Shown here: in pieces, positions 4,429 through 5,020 of the stretch
How the letters are laid out: each line of letters starts with the position of its first letter
Position numbering within the stretch: position 1 is the stretch's first letter
From: Methanobacterium sp.
Lineage (GTDB): Archaea > Methanobacteriota > Methanobacteria > Methanobacteriales > Methanobacteriaceae
Reading direction: 5' to 3'
NCBI GenBank assembly: GCA_003161815.1
Contig: PMNN01000185.1
Span: forward strand, 1-5,020
Length of the DNA: 5,020 nucleotides
Position numbers and translations under genes: made by a program
Notes under the pieces: generated by a model
Seen by the model: only the letters and a program-made list of their open reading frames with translations
The model's database searches: none
What the model was told of the DNA's origin: nothing

Positions 4429-4523
4429 AACAAGCCCTGAAACTCGTCTTAACAATTGTTTCTTGTATCATAACTACATTTATGTATGTATAATTGATAA
4501 ATATAAATATCGAAGGGCTTGTT
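4429..4523 (+). repeat. 10-bp GC-rich inverted repeat, possible leader stem of the DUF308 gene
   Basis: AACAAGCCCT (4429-4438) is exactly complementary to AGGGCTTGTT (4514-4523), with five G-C pairs in AT-rich surroundings. The 75-nt interval holds the palindrome AACAATTGTT (4451-4460) and the proximal TATA candidate (4499-4510). If transcription begins at the distal promoter, the repeat would close a long leader structure ending 16 nt before the SD. If it begins at the proximal one, the arms are instead a DNA element flanking the promoter. Confidence 0.45.
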
Positions 4524-4552
4524 TAGAAAATATTTTTTAGGGGGATTTTTTT

Positions 4553-5020
4553 ATGGCAGTAGAACGAAACGTTTTGATTGGGTTTTTAGCAATAATTCTC
4601 GGTTTATTAGTTATAGCATTTCCATTGGTCAGCGTTTTTACACTTAGCGTTCTAACCGGTATCGGAATCATATTTATTGGTATCTGGTTACTTTTACAGA
4701 GCTTTAAAACTTGGAGCAGTAGTAAAGGATTAAGTATAGCAGCATTAATACTGGGAATAGTTGGCATAGTAGTAGGATTAGGTTTATTCGGGAAAATACT
4801 TGCATTTAGCATATTCATAGGAATTGTAATTTATATAGGGGGATTATTCCTAATAATAGCAGGTATCATCGGCCTCATATCTGGTTTTCTAACTGGAGAA
4901 GGTCCGGTAAGTAAATGGGGAGGTTTTTTCGGTATCATACTTGGTGCATTGTATATGGTAATTGGTGTTTACGCGTTGAATCCATTATATTTAGCAGCAC
5001 TAATTGGAATTTTCTTAATA
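4553..5020 (+). CDS. DUF308-like multi-pass membrane protein (C-terminus off the window)
   Basis: The frame is open from ATG 4553 to the window edge, 156 residues with no stop. AGGGGGA (4539-4545) is the SD, separated from the ATG by seven T. The protein is almost wholly hydrophobic, with segments at about 7-27, 29-50, 60-78, 82-110, 122-140 and 144-156, joined by short loops such as FKTWSSSKG (51-59) and LTGEGPVSKWG (113-123). The repeated pattern G-x-x-x-I-I-L-G-x-L at the start of a helix pair, then a second, Gly-containing helix, is typical of DUF308/HdeD-type proteins, which consist of paired helices. HdeD is linked to acid resistance in Escherichia coli; the archaeal members have no assigned role that I know of. 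The assignment rests on pattern similarity. Confidence 0.8.
   Translation, partial: MAVERNVLIGFLAIILGLLVIAFPLVSVFTLSVLTGIGIIFIGIWLLLQSFKTWSSSKGLSIAALILGIVGIVVGLGLFGKILAFSIFIGIVIYIGGLFLIIAGIIGLISGFLTGEGPVSKWGGFFGIILGALYMVIGVYALNPLYLAALIGIFLI

Noticed and set aside
4537..4818. Minus-strand frame of 93 codons opposite the DUF308-like gene
   Set aside because: The plus strand has a good SD, start and membrane-protein pattern; the antisense frame has none of these.

Overview
The window is very AT-rich and looks archaeal, most likely from a methanogen of the Methanobacterium type. The support is: AT-rich TATA-like boxes about 25 nt before plausible transcript starts; Shine-Dalgarno (SD) sequences of the GGAGGTG / GGTGAT type placed 4-8 nt before starts; use of GTG and TTG starts; a lipoprotein with an S/N/T-rich linker; and a membrane histidine kinase of the HisKA_2 type, which is common in these organisms. 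Genus assignment is inference; there is no rRNA or marker gene here.

Layout. 1-294 (minus): N-terminal 98 residues of a secreted lipoprotein running off the left edge. 295-922: a 628-bp divergent intergenic region without a convincing gene, but with a 10-bp inverted repeat (500-569), a hairpin followed by a T-tract (591-637), two further hairpins, and a 12-bp direct repeat at 22-bp spacing around a TATA-like box just before the kinase. 923-2986 (plus): a 687-residue kinase with about ten membrane segments, one PAS domain and a HisKA_2/HATPase_c core; no response regulator lies next to it. 2987-3227: convergent spacer with a weak terminator-like hairpin. 3228-3536 (minus): a small unrecognised protein whose SD shows it starts at TTG, not at the GTG farther upstream. 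3537-4001: a 465-bp divergent region with a promoter for each neighbour, two hairpin elements, an operator-like dyad and a structured 5' leader. 4002-4196 (plus): a 64-residue protein with 15 methionines and a duplicated KH(E/D)MMM block. 4197-4552: a hairpin/T-tract terminator, then a region with two candidate TATA boxes and a long-range GC-rich inverted repeat. 4553-5020 (plus): a DUF308-like multi-pass membrane protein cut by the right edge.

The genes are not an operon: each appears to be its own transcription unit with its own control region. The most unusual segment is 3877-4266, which in order holds a TATA box, an operator-like dyad, a stem-forming leader, a doubled SD, a methionine-rich mini-protein and a terminator. 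A second leader with similar GCCCT/AGGGC arms may precede the DUF308 gene. The envelope theme (lipoprotein, membrane kinase, DUF308 protein) suggests surface or stress sensing, but no direct link between these genes is visible. All folds were drawn by eye in AT-rich DNA and need a computed significance test.
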